Shown: piece after piece, positions 44,212 to 56,198 of the stretch
How the letters are laid out: each line of letters opens with the position of its first letter
Position numbering within the stretch: the first letter of the stretch is position 1
From: Pyxicephalus adspersus
Taxonomy: Eukaryota; Chordata; Amphibia; Anura; Pyxicephalidae
Direction of reading: 5' to 3'
Length of the DNA: 64,000 nucleotides
Assembly (NCBI RefSeq): GCF_032062135.1
Contig: NC_092869.1
Span: 44,481,237-44,545,236, forward strand
Notes under the pieces: model-generated
Databases searched by the model: none
Told to the model about the DNA's origin: nothing
The model's input: only the letters and a program-made list of their open reading frames with translations
Position numbers and translations under genes: made by a program

Positions 44212-44711
44212 TAGGGATGAGCGAGAATGACTCTGGCATTCCTCGAACTTCTTATGAGTTTGCAAAATTTCCGAAAACCGATTTCGAGGACCCATTGGAA
44301 GTTCCAGGAAATCATTACAGGAGGATTCTCAGAGCTACATTCATTCATGCAGCCTTTGGGAATCCTCTTGTGTGCGATCCCCGGACACAAAAGGTTAAAT
44401 GGGGACAAGTCTCCCCATTCAACACCTCTAGTGCTCTCTAACTGGTTGAGGAAATGAAAGCGTCATCAGGATTTTGCTTTCCTCAGCCAATTTGTCCCCA
44501 TTTAACCTCTAGTGCCGGGATTGCACACTGACCGGATCAATGAACAGCACAGCCCACGGGAATTTTTTTTACTTTTTAGACATTTTTTTTAAGGTAAATT
44601 CGATCCCGATCGGTGAATTTACACCGGCCATTCTCGCTTACAATTTCGGTAAGTGAGAACGGCCGAATTTGCAGCGAGATCGAGTTTAAAAATCTTGCTC
44701 GCTTATCCCTG
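44212..44711. mobile_element. hAT-like element E2 with GGGATGAGCGAG ends
   Basis: A 500-bp element with ends TAGGGATGAGCGAGA and TCGCTTATCCCTG, inverted relative to each other. It is flanked by GTGATTAT (44204-44211) and GTGATAAT (44712-44719), an 8-bp duplication with one mismatch. Inside, at 44376-44522, is the same cassette as in E1 and E4 (GATCCCCGGACAC, GGACAAGTCTCCCCATTCAA, CCTCAGCCAATTTGTCCCCA, TTTAACCTCTAGTGCC), although the element ends are different. Four small frames within it are chance. Confidence 0.85.
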
Positions 44712-44719
44712 GTGATAAT

Positions 44720-45440
44720 CACATTAGAGGGTTCTACAGAAAATACAATAAATGCACAGAATGTTTTTGGAAGATAGTTGCTGATCTCATTATTCTGATG
44801 ACAGGGTCTTTTTAAAGTCAGTTGCTGGAGTTCTGTTATGAAAATAATTAAATATGGTGGACGTGTACCAATCACCTCATTGTGCGGCTCATGGCGACAC
44901 TCCTATTCCACCAATATTGATCTCGCCCTGTAATGCGCTTTTACTGTTTTGATGTCACCTGTAAGTGCCGAGCAAAAAGCGAATAAAAGTAGCAAAATGA
45001 ATCTTTTTAGAAGTTTTATTGATCGGAGCGTCTGGTGTGTCCAGATATATTCCATCTCTATAAATGACAAGTTGTATTCCCGGCATTGGAGCTCCGCGCT
45101 CCCTATTTTGTTATTTTTCTGCGTGCGTCTTCATAAAGCGTCGGGAGACGAATGATTTCAGCTTGTAAACTTTGTGACTTCCTAAACACATATCTGAAAT
45201 TTTCTGAACCGTGTCACGGCGGGAGAGAAAGGTGATCGTTACACAAAATGGAAAGTTTAGGAATCAAAATTATGTTTGTTAAAGGAAGGGGGGTTATTTT
45301 TTTGTATTTTTTTTTACTGCCCACAACACTTTCAGGTTATAACCAATGGTCTGCTGACCAGTTCCACTCCCAACAATAGAGCACAGCCCTGGTGGACGGG
45401 GAATAGGTCATGTGACTGTAGTGTAAGCTTGGTGGTTCCA
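44720..45440. promoter_or_regulatory. Candidate conserved non-coding block
   Basis: The part 44870-45190 is repeat-free, with GTGCGGCTCATGGCGACAC, CCTGTAATGCGC, TTTTATTGATCGGAGCGTC, GGAGCTCCGCGCTCCC and CATAAAGCGTCGGGAGACG. CpGs are dense for this window. No domain-bearing frame. The rest is ordinary. Confidence 0.25.
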
Positions 45441-45452
45441 TCTGATCCTGAC

Positions 45453-46203
45453 TAGTGTTGGTGTTCGAATTCACGTTTTGTGTTTGTATTCAACCCGAAA
45501 ATGGCTGTTCGAATTTGGGTAGACCCGACTTGAAAAAAAACGAGATTCGACGGTAACAATTTGAATAAAAAAAATGTAAAAAAAGAGTGCTTGTGTTTAT
45601 TTAACTAATGTATACTTTTTTTTACAGGTTATCCTATAATGACATGATATCTCTTACTCTGTAACACACTTTCCAGCACAGTAATATTATGATGCATTTG
45701 TTACATTTTTCTGTTATCCACTGTGAGAAAAATATAACAAATGTATCATATTACTGTGCGTGTTACAAAGTAAGAGATACTTGCTGACTGGCATCTTTTC
45801 AATGATTGCAGCTGAGTCTGCAATCATTGAGGGATTGTAGTAGAACTGCAGAGTTCATCTGCAGTTCAGTTCCCACGGTCACATGACCGTGGGAACTTTG
45901 TGGTCAGAGCTGTGACTGCAGGCGATCCCCGGACACTAGAGGTTGAATGGGGACATATTTTCCCATTCATTACGTCTAGTGCCCTGTGTTCTTGGATAGA
46001 GAAACTCTATCTCACTCTAACTCACACACAACTAGTAAAGGGCTGCAATAGCAATCTGATTGCTCTTGCAGCCCTTAATAGTCCCTAAAAATAACCCAAA
46101 TTCTCCCACCATTTACTTCAATGGTTTTCGGATTCAACATTCGATCACCCGAGCAATATCTCATTTTCAATCAAATTGCTGTTGAGATATTTGACGAAAA
46201 CTA
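45453..46203. mobile_element. hAT-like serial-hairpin element E3
   Basis: A 751-bp element starting TAGTGTTGGTGTTCGAATTC and ending GACGAAAACTA. It is flanked by a perfect 8-bp duplication, ATCCTGAC (45445-45452 and 46204-46211). The interior carries consecutive hairpins. One long one spans about 45645-45780 (TATCTCTTACT / AGTAAGAGATA at its base). TCAATGATTGCAG pairs with CTGCAATCATTGA (13-bp arms, 45800-45830). GAACTGCAG pairs with CTGCAGTTC (45843-45867). GTTCCCACGGTCA pairs with TGACCGTGGGAAC (13-bp arms, 45869-45896). Half of the shared cassette follows (45923-45985). No transposase. Confidence 0.9.
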
Positions 46204-46315
46204 ATCCTGACGCTCAGCGGCTTTTCCTAGATACTACCTATAGATAGATAATGAAAAAGACCACTGGTTGATAATGCCCAGGTGTCCTAGTGTGTTCAAT
46301 AGCACTCTGCTGTAT

Positions 46316-46625
46316 AAAAAAAGTCACTGTTGCTCTCCCTTTTTGTGGGGTGAGAGGTCTTGAATCTGCCTCCTGCTGTAATGAAGACCACTCATTGTGG
46401 TTTTTTATCTTTGTGCATGGTGGCTGGTCTTGTATTCACCCTTTCCTGTAATACAGACCTGTCACTGCTGTTTATCTGTCACCTGCTATAATAAACACCG
46501 ACCACTTCTTCTCTCCCTAATTGTGCAAGATGAGAGCCTTGTATCCGCCCTGCTGTAATAAGGACCATTCACTGTGGCTCCTTGTCCTTGTCCATAATGA
46601 CTGGTCTTGTCTCCTCCTCCTCTTT
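46316..46625. repeat. Degenerate long-period tandem repeat
   Basis: Three to four diverged units, each with GTCTTGTATCCGCCCT-type start, CCTGCTGTAATAAGGACC and CACTGTGGCTCCTTGTC-type words. The spacing is about 65-95 bp. Confidence 0.6.
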
Positions 46626-47580
46626 GGAGGCTTGCTGGGCTCCTCTCACATGTATGAAGCACAGTGAAAATGTCACTGACACCTTTACAATGAATATATT
46701 TGGGTTTATAAAGGCATTTAGTGCACCTGAGTGGATTCATATCAATATATTTCAGTGAAATTTAAAGCTGCCCAAAGTTGGCTTTCATATAAAGCTGCTG
46801 GTATCTCAGAGTATGTAGTCTGCCAATAAACCAAAGATTGGTAGCACACAGATTTGGGAACTCAACAAACCAATGTTGACCTTTGCTGAGACAGTAGGGG
46901 GGCTGCCTTCTTTGATTTATAGCTGCTTCTAAATAAAGTCAGGTGTGCTTCAGACATCCAATGAATTCACCCATTCTGACACTTGCATGGTGCATACAGT
47001 GGGGAATTTTGACATTCTGCCAGGTTTTCCCTTCATGGCTCTTGCAGAGGTCTGCGTGAAGGGCGGGGTAACAATATCCCTTTAATTCACTCATTTCCTT
47101 TAGCAGTAAAATGCAATTTTTGTACGATGTCTCTCTTTATAGCTGATGAACCTCAAAGGATGTTTTTAATACATCTGTCAGTTTTAATATTCATCAGTGA
47201 GAAGATAATTTGGAGGAATTAAAATCAAGTCTGCAGAAGTCATTCACCATCAAACCGTCATAAGTACACTTCTTCCAGGGAATTTTAGTCCGCGTACAAC
47301 CCTATCGCTGCTCATTTAAATCGGGTTAATTAGATGACACAAGTTTTGGCCAAGATGAAAATCTTAATTTCATTCCAGGGAGTTACAGTGATGACTTTTT
47401 TTTCATCAGCCTACTGTCTTTTTAAAGAAATTTCAGCTAACAGTTGATTTGAACTATTAAAGTGGACCTAACCTGAAAAAGTCAAAGATGTAGGGGATTA
47501 TATGCACTCCACCTCCAATACCTGGAAAAGGGAACTTTTTGTATATTCATCCAACTGGAAACCAGCAGTGAATTACTGTG
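46626..47580. other. Non-coding stretch, no gene seen
   Basis: The part 47090-47450 is repeat-poor, with some regulatory-like words (TTAGATGACACAAG, AATCGGGTTAATTAG). At 47458 begins a short piece of the element family seen at 33098. Confidence 0.3.
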
Positions 47581-47581
47581 C

Positions 47582-48047
47582 CTAGGCACTCCTATTACAT
47601 TGCCTCATAACAGAATGTCCACAATGTGGGATCATATAAGGCTCTGCAGACTTTCCCACTAGATTCAGATTTGGTGTTGTCACCGCTGTGGTGCTCAATG
47701 TTCTCCTTGCTGGAGAGGAAGCTGTAGCTGAGGTCCTGCAATGCAAGGATCCCCTTGTTTCTACTTCATCCATTCTGTGCATCCTCCATCTCTATTACTC
47801 CACCAGTTAACAGATCACCATTCATCAGGGGGGCAACTCTGACATGAGGAAAGAAAGCCTTGCCTGTAAAAATATGGCCAGAGATGATTATGGTGCAGGA
47901 CAAAGCAAGACAAGTTAGTAATGGGGTTATATAAGCTGCAAGGAGACCACAGACAATGCTGGTGGCCACTGATTTACCTTTTTTGTGCACAGCTTTCACA
48001 ATTAAGCTCAATAAAGGCAAAGACAGACTTGTGGATATGCCAAACAT
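47582..48047 (-). other. Open minus-strand stretch of unknown nature
   Basis: The frame 48047-47766 (93 residues) is hydrophobic in parts, with a predicted membrane-like segment (VATSIVCGLLAAYITPLLTC) after KAVHKKGK. A second frame overlaps its end (47782-47582). I do not recognise either as a family member. There are no flanking splice signals that would make an exon. It may be a remnant of a multi-pass membrane protein or plain chance; I lean to chance. Confidence 0.15.
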
Positions 48048-48934
48048 GCCAAAATTTGTAGTGACACTGACTTGCTGTAATATTTTATTCTATATATATA
48101 TATATGTATATTATGTTCTGAGGCCTGAAGGTGGCTGTATACAGCCCAGTAATTGAAATCATTTAGACAGATTTGAGCAAGTTGGGAAGAATGTTATTGG
48201 GATTTACAGTATGATGTGAATTGTGCTCAACTTGGGGGAACGAGGTATTGACCAGAGGATTAAAAATTTGTCTTACATTATTTTGCACATGAACAAAGCA
48301 GTTTTATAGGTTATAGTCATATACATTTTATGTAGATTTTAACAAAGTTTATAAATGCACATAGCACACCAGTGGTCGCTGTACTAGCAAATTATATTTT
48401 CAAAGTATTATACACATAAAGGTCAAAATGTATATATGGTGAGCGTACTAAGTGTGTTGTAGTGGAGCGTGTCCAGATATTTGGTAGCTGTGCACAAGGA
48501 GCAGTTACTCCGCAGTTATTTTAATGCCCCCCTGAAGGTGTCACCAGGTATAGTCCGCACCCCCTGCCCCCTCCATCTAGTGAGGTCACTGGGAGAAAGG
48601 AAAAGGTTCCCCAAAAGGATGGTAGCCAAGGCAAAATCAATGGTGTGGGAGGAGAATGTACAGAGAGACACAGGTACACACTAGAAGACAATATCAGTGC
48701 AAGGAAAACTTTCAGGTTGGTTTAGTGTGGGGCTGGCCATGCTCTTGCATAGCTATTAAAATGGATTTTAAGGTGTGCCTGATATTCAAGGGGACAGCGA
48801 AGAATAAACAAGTAAATACTGAGAATGAGTAAAAAATGGCATCTTCAATGGCATAATGGATAATTGGATTTTGGTGCAATACATTGGAGTCAACAGAGAA
48901 GGTAAAGTCATAAGGGGGACCCTTAGGACCCCTA
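48048..48934. other. Non-coding stretch, no gene seen
   Basis: Includes a short (TA)n run near 48093-48108. No repeat family recognised. Confidence 0.35.
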
Positions 48935-49273
48935 AGGGCCATTTCAGACTTACAGGTAACCACAGCATTCTACTGCAGGCTAAATACTGCTCCCAACCAC
49001 TGAATGGGAGCCATCTGAAACTATTTTGTGCTCAAATTTGAACAAAGCTGCAATTGCGGTGAATCCTGCAAAGGTTTATGAATGCAACAAGCCACTTGGG
49101 GCCATGTGGTTGCTTTTCTTTCTCTGGGAGCAGAACAATATCTCCATCCCAACCGCATTCAACTTCACATCAAAGCGGTTGTCAAACTCTGAAGCTGATA
49201 GCATTGCAATTGAAGAGGGGCGGCTGGGAGCACTGAAAGATGCTGTTTTCCTCCACATGTCTGAAAGGGGCCC
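48935..49273. mobile_element. Non-autonomous element with GGGCC..TTTCAGAC ends
   Basis: The left end AGGGCCATTTCAGACTTAC and the right end GTCTGAAAGGGGCCC are inverted copies. Size about 339 bp. The plus-strand frame 49026-49328 (100 residues) and its minus-strand partner lie across it and are not genes. The ends resemble hAT MITEs, but no target duplication was found. Confidence 0.55.
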
Positions 49274-49453
49274 ACAATTTGAACAATGGAGCCACATTTC
49301 ACAGCAACTTTTTTACCAGCAATTTTGATTTAAGGTTTAATTAGAGGCCAATTTTGACAACTTTTTTTAAAAAAATAAGTGTTTGGGAAATTTATAATTC
49401 TAAAGTAATGCCAGTGCTTTGGTTTCTAGAAACTGATCACCTTATAATAATTA

Positions 49454-49635
49454 GGCCTTGTTCCCACTATAGGAGCATTTGTGTGTGTTATACCGCAATG
49501 CAAAGCCACCTGCATGGCTGTCTGTTGTGATCCTGATTCCTTTCATTATACGGAATGGGGCAACACACAAAGCTGGACAGAAATGCGTGCAGTATGGTAT
49601 TGGGAAAATGCAGAGCAATGCATAAGTGGGAACAT
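49454..49635. mobile_element. Short MITE with TTGTTCCCAC ends
   Basis: Left end GGCCTTGTTCCCACTATAGG-AGCATTTG; right end GAGCAATGCATAAGTGGGAA-CATC. Inverted over about 22 bp with a few differences. About 180 bp, non-coding. Confidence 0.6.
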
Positions 49636-50379
49636 CAGATGTTGCTCTCTATGCCATGTCTAAAGTCCTTGCACACTGTGTGAAGAGCACTGAGTTGCAC
49701 CGTACATAATGGGAATGAGGACTTTGGATGGAACCCGGCAATCATTTTTATCATGGGTGCCCTTGCGTATCTCACTACAGGTAATAATCTGCAATGCCAG
49801 TTGGACTAAATTGTTTCATATGTTCAGAAAATCATTATTTTTTTTAATTATAATTTTTTTACTTTTTTTTTTTTTTTTTTTTTACTTTGCTCTTTTCCTC
49901 TCCCCTACGTTGCTAACTTTGCTCATTTTATCACATTTTTCGCCATGTTGCTTTCCACTCTACTGCGCTTTGTTGACTTTGAAGTTGAGCAGTTGACTTT
50001 TTATTTCCCTATAAAAAAACACCATCTGTTTTTTATTTTTAATTTGCTAGTAAATCAGAGCTTTTCATTACAGCCCACTCTGCCTTTTCATAAAAGTAAA
50101 TTTCCTTTTTTTCCCTTTTAACCGTGATGTTTAAGATGAAACTGAATTAAACTTTGTAATTTATTTTATGGGAGGAACATACTTCTTCTTTATGATATTT
50201 GTGTTCCCTCCACCCTACTTTGTGTTTTGCCAAAATCTACAATGCTTTCTTCTTGTTATGCAGCGTTTGAAGTATTTGCCACTCCGCTCCTGCAAAACAA
50301 CTTATCTGCAAATTCATAAAGCTGAACGCAGATTTAGGAGACACAAATCTTTCTGGATGTTTCTGTGCAATATACTGAG
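49636..50379. other. Non-coding stretch with T tracts
   Basis: A T run of about 22 lies at 49862-49883 inside a T-rich segment; the nearby 95-residue frame (49709-49996) is a product of that bias. Nothing else was recognised. Confidence 0.5.
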
Positions 50380-50945
50380 GTTCCCAGGTCCCCAGGTACT
50401 TGCTGTGCTCATTATGAGGGATCCTACCTTCCCTGGGCTGAGTTCCTGGGTCTGTACACCTGCTGTGCCCATTATGAATTACTCACCCTATCCCTTTGCT
50501 CAGTGTCTGGGTCTGTATACCTTCTGCACCCAATATGAGGTTCCTACCACCCCTATGCTGAGTTCCTGGGTCAGTACACTTGCTGTGCTTAATATGAAAG
50601 GCTGCCCCCTTCATGTGCTGAGTTTCTGGGTCTGTACACCATATGAGGGGTTCCTGACATCCTTTTGTTGAGCTGTGCCCAATATGAGGGGTTCTTACTA
50701 TCCCTCTGTACTGAGTTCCTTGCTCTGTACACCTTATATGCCCAATATGAAGGGTTCTTACCATCCCTGAGCTGAGTTCCTGGGTCTGTACACCTGCTGT
50801 GCCCAATATTAAGGGTTCCTGCCATCCCTGTGCTGAGTTCCTGGGTCTGTAGACCTTCTATGCCCATTGTGAGGGGTTCTTACCATCCTTGTGCTGAGTT
50901 CCTTGGTCAGTTCACTTGCTGTGCCCAATATGAGGGTTCTTACCC
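50380..50945. repeat. Minisatellite, about 60-bp unit, nine to ten units
   Basis: Unit CTGAGTTCCTGGGTCTGTAC-ACCTGCTGTGCCCAATATGA-GGGGTTCTTACCATCCCTGTG with a period of 59-61 bp; one unit near 50650-50680 is truncated. Because 60 is a multiple of three, frames on both strands stay open across units: 50168-50671 plus, 50483-50806 minus and 50589-50867 minus. They repeat a peptide block. These are by-products of the array, not genes. Confidence 0.93.
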
Positions 50946-51796
50946 TGATTTTGAATAAATATCATACTAAGGAAAATATACCAGGAAATGTTGGGTTACA
51001 TAACTGGCTTTCGTTCCCTTTAATAAAACATTTTGGTGAAAATGGACCTTTAAAATCTGGTAATCTTGAGTCTCTCTAATTCAAATTTCTGTTTCGTTAG
51101 CAGGTTTCCCTCCTAACTTCTAATGTGGAGAAATTGTTGTATTTATTGAAGGAATTATTTGTGAGCATTGTAAGATAATATTTATGCATTTAATAAACAG
51201 TGTTGTATTGTTGCTCACTTCATTCTTGAGTTTCTCCTTTTCCATTTTTTCTGGTGCTGCTGTTTTAAATTAGAGATTGTTAATGATTTCACAATGAGGA
51301 TTTCCTGTCTGTTGTTGTGTGCACATTCCCTTCATTTAGTTATGGGGCCTCAGAAACCAGCGGAGAACATGCTGCATCCTTCACCTCTGCCCCTGCGTCT
51401 GTTCTGGATCTCCTGTGCAGAGGGTGGAGGGGGGATTGTGTGTGCATTCGGGTAAAAACTTCACCCCCTATCAACCCCACTCTGCACCATTCCGTATATA
51501 ATATATTCATTATATATCACTATTTTGTAAAATAATCATTGTGTTTCACATTGATTTGCCACAATTCATTGTTAATCAGAAGAAACATCGGGGGAAAAAA
51601 ATCACATCTAGAACAGGTATTGGCATGGTATCACAGTGCAAGTGTTATAGTATGCATTGATAAGCTTCAGGTTAAAATATATAAACCTAAGAACAAAGAT
51701 GCTGTATATAAGTTCTGTCTATGAAATAAGGAGATGTGTTTCTGTCTCTTATACAAAGCAGTGAGATGATTCGGATCTCTTGCCATGAATGTGTAA
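50946..51796. other. Non-coding stretch, no gene seen
   Basis: AT-rich sequence with no recognised repeat; short frames only. Confidence 0.35.
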
Positions 51797-52220
51797 AGGT
51801 ACGTACACACTTCCAATTTTTATCGTTCAAAACGAACGACGAACGATCAATTGGGCAAAAAATCGTTCGTAAAAAAGTAACCAACGACGCCAACGAACGA
51901 GGAAAGTCGTTGGAAACGAACGACTGGACCGGCGGATCGGATTGGACGACGATCGTTGAACATCGTTCGTGTGTACAGTCGTTCGTTGATCGTCCATGGT
52001 CTGAGCATGCGTAATGAACGAACGTTCGTTCACTTTCCTGTCGTGCACATAGTTCCTCTATCGCTCAAACGATCGTATCTATTGTGTGTACAATATCTAC
52101 GAACGATCGTGTCGTTATCTCTATGTGCAGGATCGGTGCTATACGATCGTTCGTAGATATCGTGCAGGATCGTTCGTCGTTCGTTTTCCAACGATAGTAA
52201 TTGGAAGTGTGTACGTAGCT
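51797..52220. mobile_element. Harbinger-type MITE, copy 2
   Basis: A 424-bp element with ends AGGTACGTACACACTTCCAA and TTGGAAGTGTGTACGTAGCT. It is flanked by TAA on both sides (51794-51796, 52221-52223). The interior is built largely from AACGA/TCGTT words in both orientations (AACGAACGACGAACGATCAA, GTCGTTGGAAACGAACGACT, GAACATCGTTCGTGTG), so it can fold in many alternative ways. Open frames on both strands follow from this composition. It is the sister of 28805-29139. Confidence 0.88.
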
Positions 52221-52369
52221 TAAACTTCTCCAAACACGTAGAACAAATAGCGACTCTCTCTGTGTTTAGTTTATTGTCAGTCACCATTTAATGCCGTTGT
52301 GTTTCATCTCATGTGCTGAAATTAAGAGAAGTTTAAAAGTTGAGCAATGCGTCAATTTGATATTTTTAG

Positions 52370-53005
52370 TAAAATTTCACACCAGAGCTGAAACAGAGCT
52401 GCAAGGAAATTTGCGCTGACATTCTGCAGCAACTTGAGTTGGAGCCGAACCTTTTCCATAAAGTCATCACTTGGTGCCGAAACCCGGATCTTCCAGTATG
52501 ATCCTGAAACCAAACCACAGTCACTGGAAACAGCTTCATCACCAAGAATCAAAAAAGTCCAAATTCACAGCCATGTCATCGTGTTTTGTGACATGAAGGC
52601 GTCATTTTGGCAGAATGGGTTCCAGAAGACACAACAGTGACCCAACATTATTATAAGGAAGATAAAACTGAGAGAAAGAGTCAGGAAAAGACGGCAGAAA
52701 TGTGGGAAATGGTTTAATTCTTCATCAGGACAATGCTCCTTCTCACACAGCACTTTATGTGACTGACAAACACATTACTACGCTGGAACATCCTCCATAT
52801 TCACCAGATTTGGCTCCTTGGAATTTACTCTTTTTTATAAATTGAAACCAGTGAATAAAGGAACACGCTTTGTGTCAATGGATGCAGGAATGATAAAAAC
52901 ATCAGAAACTGATCTGCTCCATGACTTCAATCAGTGGAAAACAAGACGACATTGGTTCTTCATTGTGAATGGAGAGAATATTAAAGGGGAAAAATATTAG
53001 AAATC
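52370..53005 (+). pseudogene. Mariner-type transposase relic
   Basis: Reading across frameshifts gives KEICADILQQLELEPNLFHK-VIT (about 52408-52470), then AETRIFQYDPETK (52479 onwards) and SPRIKK. DNAPSHTA lies near 52731-52754 and EHPPYSPDLAPW at about 52785-52820. A C-terminal KLKPVNKGTRF and QWKTRRHWFFIVNGENIKG close it. This is the order of a mariner DDD transposase. The first catalytic Asp is lost (DETW has become AETR), while the second (in DNAPSH) and third (in SPDLAP) are kept. The N-terminal helix-turn-helix part is missing. Several frameshifts; dead. Confidence 0.88.
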
Positions 53006-55039
53006 CTATATATATAAAAAAAAGTTATTATTCCAGTCTTGTTATTTCAAAGACTGACATCATATTGCAACTTACCAGTCCTAAATTTTTTGGCTGCATT
53101 AGTTTTCATGTTTCAGGAACTTTCAAGAACTCTTTTTCTGCAAAGTACAAAACCATACCTTTTGATCCTAGCTAAAATCCTGCTCACTGGACTGACATGT
53201 CAAGCAAAATTATCAGCTCTACTTTAAGCTACACAACCCTTTCTTCCTATATATTGGTGATGAGAGATGGAGAAGGTGTTTGTAGTCCAAGTGAGGACAG
53301 ATGGCAACACAAGCTAGTTTAAAAGCAAACACAGCCACCAAAAGTAAGAAGTGGTGACTGCAATATGTTTCATTTTTGTTCTTTGATTTATATATAGTTA
53401 TTAAAAGGTTAGGCAAATGATTAGTATTAGATTACTCTTTTTAATTTTAAGTGTTATGTTTAATTTTTGGGGTGACACATACCTTGGTACATTGAAATCA
53501 TTGATATTTGCATTCAAACCCAGCAGAGTAGATTCCCCCAATGCTCATTACTGAAATAGTTTTATTACAACTGATGAGTGTTTAAAGATCGGTGTTGTCA
53601 CATGCTGTATTTGTCCCTTTAAGTGAAGCTCCGCAGGTGCACCGTGTGGCCCCCAGAGGTGGACGATATCCGGTATGTATATTACTCTCACAAATGCCGC
53701 AGCAGCCAAATAGTAACATCATTTCTCCATCAATGGTGTGACAATTACCTGCCAATCACTATTACCATTTTGCTTGGCGCTGACTGACAATTCTGCTGAT
53801 TCAGGATCTTGGCACCGGAATCACTAATGTCTTGGTTTTAAATATTCTGCCTGTGAGATGAGCACTGCAGGACTATGGGAAAATATAATAACTAAATCCA
53901 AGAACAAAAATTTAAAGCTGAACAATGGGCTCCAAAAAAAATATTTAAATAGGATTTTTAAATGCCCCAAAAGGAAATTCAGTTTGTGAGCATCAAATGC
54001 CTTTACAAACCCAGATGTTATAACAAAGAAGTAGCAGTGATGTTATAACTATGCTGTACATAGCCTGTACTGGGAGCAGGGGTGTGGGAGGAGCTAGGAA
54101 CCCCCACTCAGGAAACTACAGGAGGGGCGGAGACAAGACCAGTCACCCTGCACAAGGAAAGGGAGCAGCACTGACCGGTCTTTATTAAAGAAAGTTCCCA
54201 CACTGGAATGTTATACAGTTTGGAAGACATCACAAAGAAGACCCATCAGAAATGCCATGCAGCCATAGTTGAGATGAATGTAGCAATTATAACAGGCAGT
54301 ATATACCCCTTTTAAAATTCATTTAAATGCATAATAGACTTATCTCAATATTACCCCCCATGTCACTCCCAACATTTACCTGATATTAAATTAAAACCTC
54401 AGCACCCTTTTATCCACTGGAGGCTGTTGTCACATGACCCTCTGCTCAGCCCCTTTTGGTACCAAAGAGTGGTGAAGATTTGCCAACCAGTATTGTTGAG
54501 CCCTCATTATGCCACCCTGAAGTCATTAAAACCTGGAGAGGACCCCAATGTTAGACTCAACCCAAAAGGAACTATTCATGCCACCAGAACCGATGTGAGT
54601 AGTTGAGATGAAACCCACCCATGCACCAGAACAATGAAAACTCAGGATCCAAAGTGTCAGCAAATTTAGTTAAGTAGTCTTTAAAGATATATATATATCC
54701 AGCTTTAAGACTTCCAATACAGCCCCATCCAGGATACAGATGTAGCCAAGCAAAAAAGTTTCACCGCTGTGAATATTCAGCCACCCGGGGACGCCGTGTG
54801 AAGGATGATGCAGATGAAGCAAGGACGCTAATTTATCTTACCCTCTTTCATTGCCCCAGAGGAATGGAGCAGCCCGTGTTACAATAACTCTCTGATATTT
54901 AAACACAAGAAACTTTCATTTGGTCATCATTTGCAGGATATCATGACATTCACTGTCCTATAAACCTTCACAGAAATTACAGACTGTGCTGAGCTGAAAA
55001 ACTGAATGGAGCACAGTAATGGATTAAAGGGAGCCCCTC
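53006..55039. other. Non-coding stretch, no gene seen
   Basis: About 2 kb. A (TA)n-like stretch sits at 54690-54698. The block 53680-53830 is repeat-free. No domain-bearing frame was found. Confidence 0.4.
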
Positions 55040-55358
55040 AACACGCGTTCCATGGTGTCCTGGGGTTCCTCCAGAGGTTGCTGGGCGGTTCCTGGAGCAA
55101 TGAGAAATTTGTGACTCTCAGGTCAGTATAAGGGACACCAATGATCTTTTTGGCTATCTGTAAGGGTATATCTGTATATCTGTGCTATCTGTAAGGATGA
55201 CATTCTTCCCAATGGCCACCAATGTACAAGCATTCTTCTCACTGACCACCACACTACTATACTGTGAGCTGTTGACATATTATTTATAGAAAGGGTTCCC
55301 CAAAGACCTTAAAATTATTTAAAGGGTTCCCCCATGGTAAAAGGGTTGAGAAAGGCTG
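55040..55358 (+). mobile_element. Family F MITE, copy F3
   Basis: The clearest copy of the family: GGGGTTCCTCCAGAGGTTGC, GTGACTCTCAGGTCAGTATA, CACCAATGATC, GTAAGGATGACATTCTTCCC, CTGTGAGCTGTTGACATATT, GGGTTCCCCAAAGACCTTAA and AAAAGGGTTGAGAAAGGCTG. No frame of note. The left border is less certain than the right. Confidence 0.85.
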
Positions 55359-55522
55359 GATTAAAAGAATCATTGCCATGGAAGAGAGGTGGTCAAACAG
55401 GTATAAAGTGAACCTGTGCTCTGCCCATGCGGGGTATTGGAACATTGTTATATAATATGGAGCCTACACAGGACTGAAGGCTCTCTTTGTGCCCCAAATC
55501 ACCATGCAAGTATGTTCTGCTG
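55359..55522. other. Spacer, nothing recognised
   Basis: Short spacer before a small tandem repeat. Confidence 0.3.
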
Positions 55523-55665
55523 GTAGAGCCACCATAAAAGTGAACTTATTACCCCCACATAGGCAAAGCACAAGTAGAATCACTATAAAATGGAATCTAT
55601 CCCCCTACATTAGCAAAGCAAAGGTAGAGCCACCATAAAAGTGAACCTATCCCCCTACATTTGAG
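55523..55665. repeat. Tandem repeat, about 50-bp unit, three units
   Basis: Units start GGTAGAGCCACCATAAAAGT-GAAC, continue CTATCCCCCTACATTAGCAA-AGC. The middle unit has GTAGAATCACTATAAAATGG. Confidence 0.85.
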
Positions 55666-56189
55666 GTTTGATTTGGGGGGTTCAGGATGCTATACGGTAG
55701 GAAGGAACACACACTTTCATTTAATGATGACAGGGTCTCTTTAGGAACAATGAATTCAGTAAGCTGCAATCACAGTCATTATACTTATAAACAACACAGT
55801 GCACAGTGTGTAATGGTAATCACAAAGCCTCTTTATTTATTTCACCCGAGAATGTATTTATTCACAGTGTAAAGAGAGAAAGAAACCAACTGATTAAAAA
55901 AGGTTGAAAAAAAACAATCATCACTAAGACATTGTGCTGCCAGATAATCGGAATGATTCCCTTGAAACCGGCTGTATAAAAACAAGAAATATTCAACCAT
56001 AGCCACAACAAATGCAAAGAAATAAACACACTATCTATATAAATACAAAAGTATTGGGGAATATACTCGTGTGAATGTCCAGGCAGGATTCACCTCTATG
56101 CAGCTGCAATAACTTGGCGGCATAGATATGCATTGGGCTGTGCAGGGCTGCCCACTATCAGAAATGTCTTCCCCTATATTAAGTAAACT
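55666..56189. other. Non-coding stretch, no gene seen
   Basis: AT-rich; no recognised repeat. Confidence 0.35.
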
Positions 56190-56198
56190 TAAAAGACA

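Noticed and set aside
47582..48047. Exons of a multi-pass membrane protein
   Set aside because: Two overlapping frames with no known family and no splice signals; kept only as a low-confidence open stretch.
50168..50671. 167-residue frame and its minus-strand partners as repeat proteins
   Set aside because: They are translations of a 60-bp minisatellite whose period is a multiple of three.
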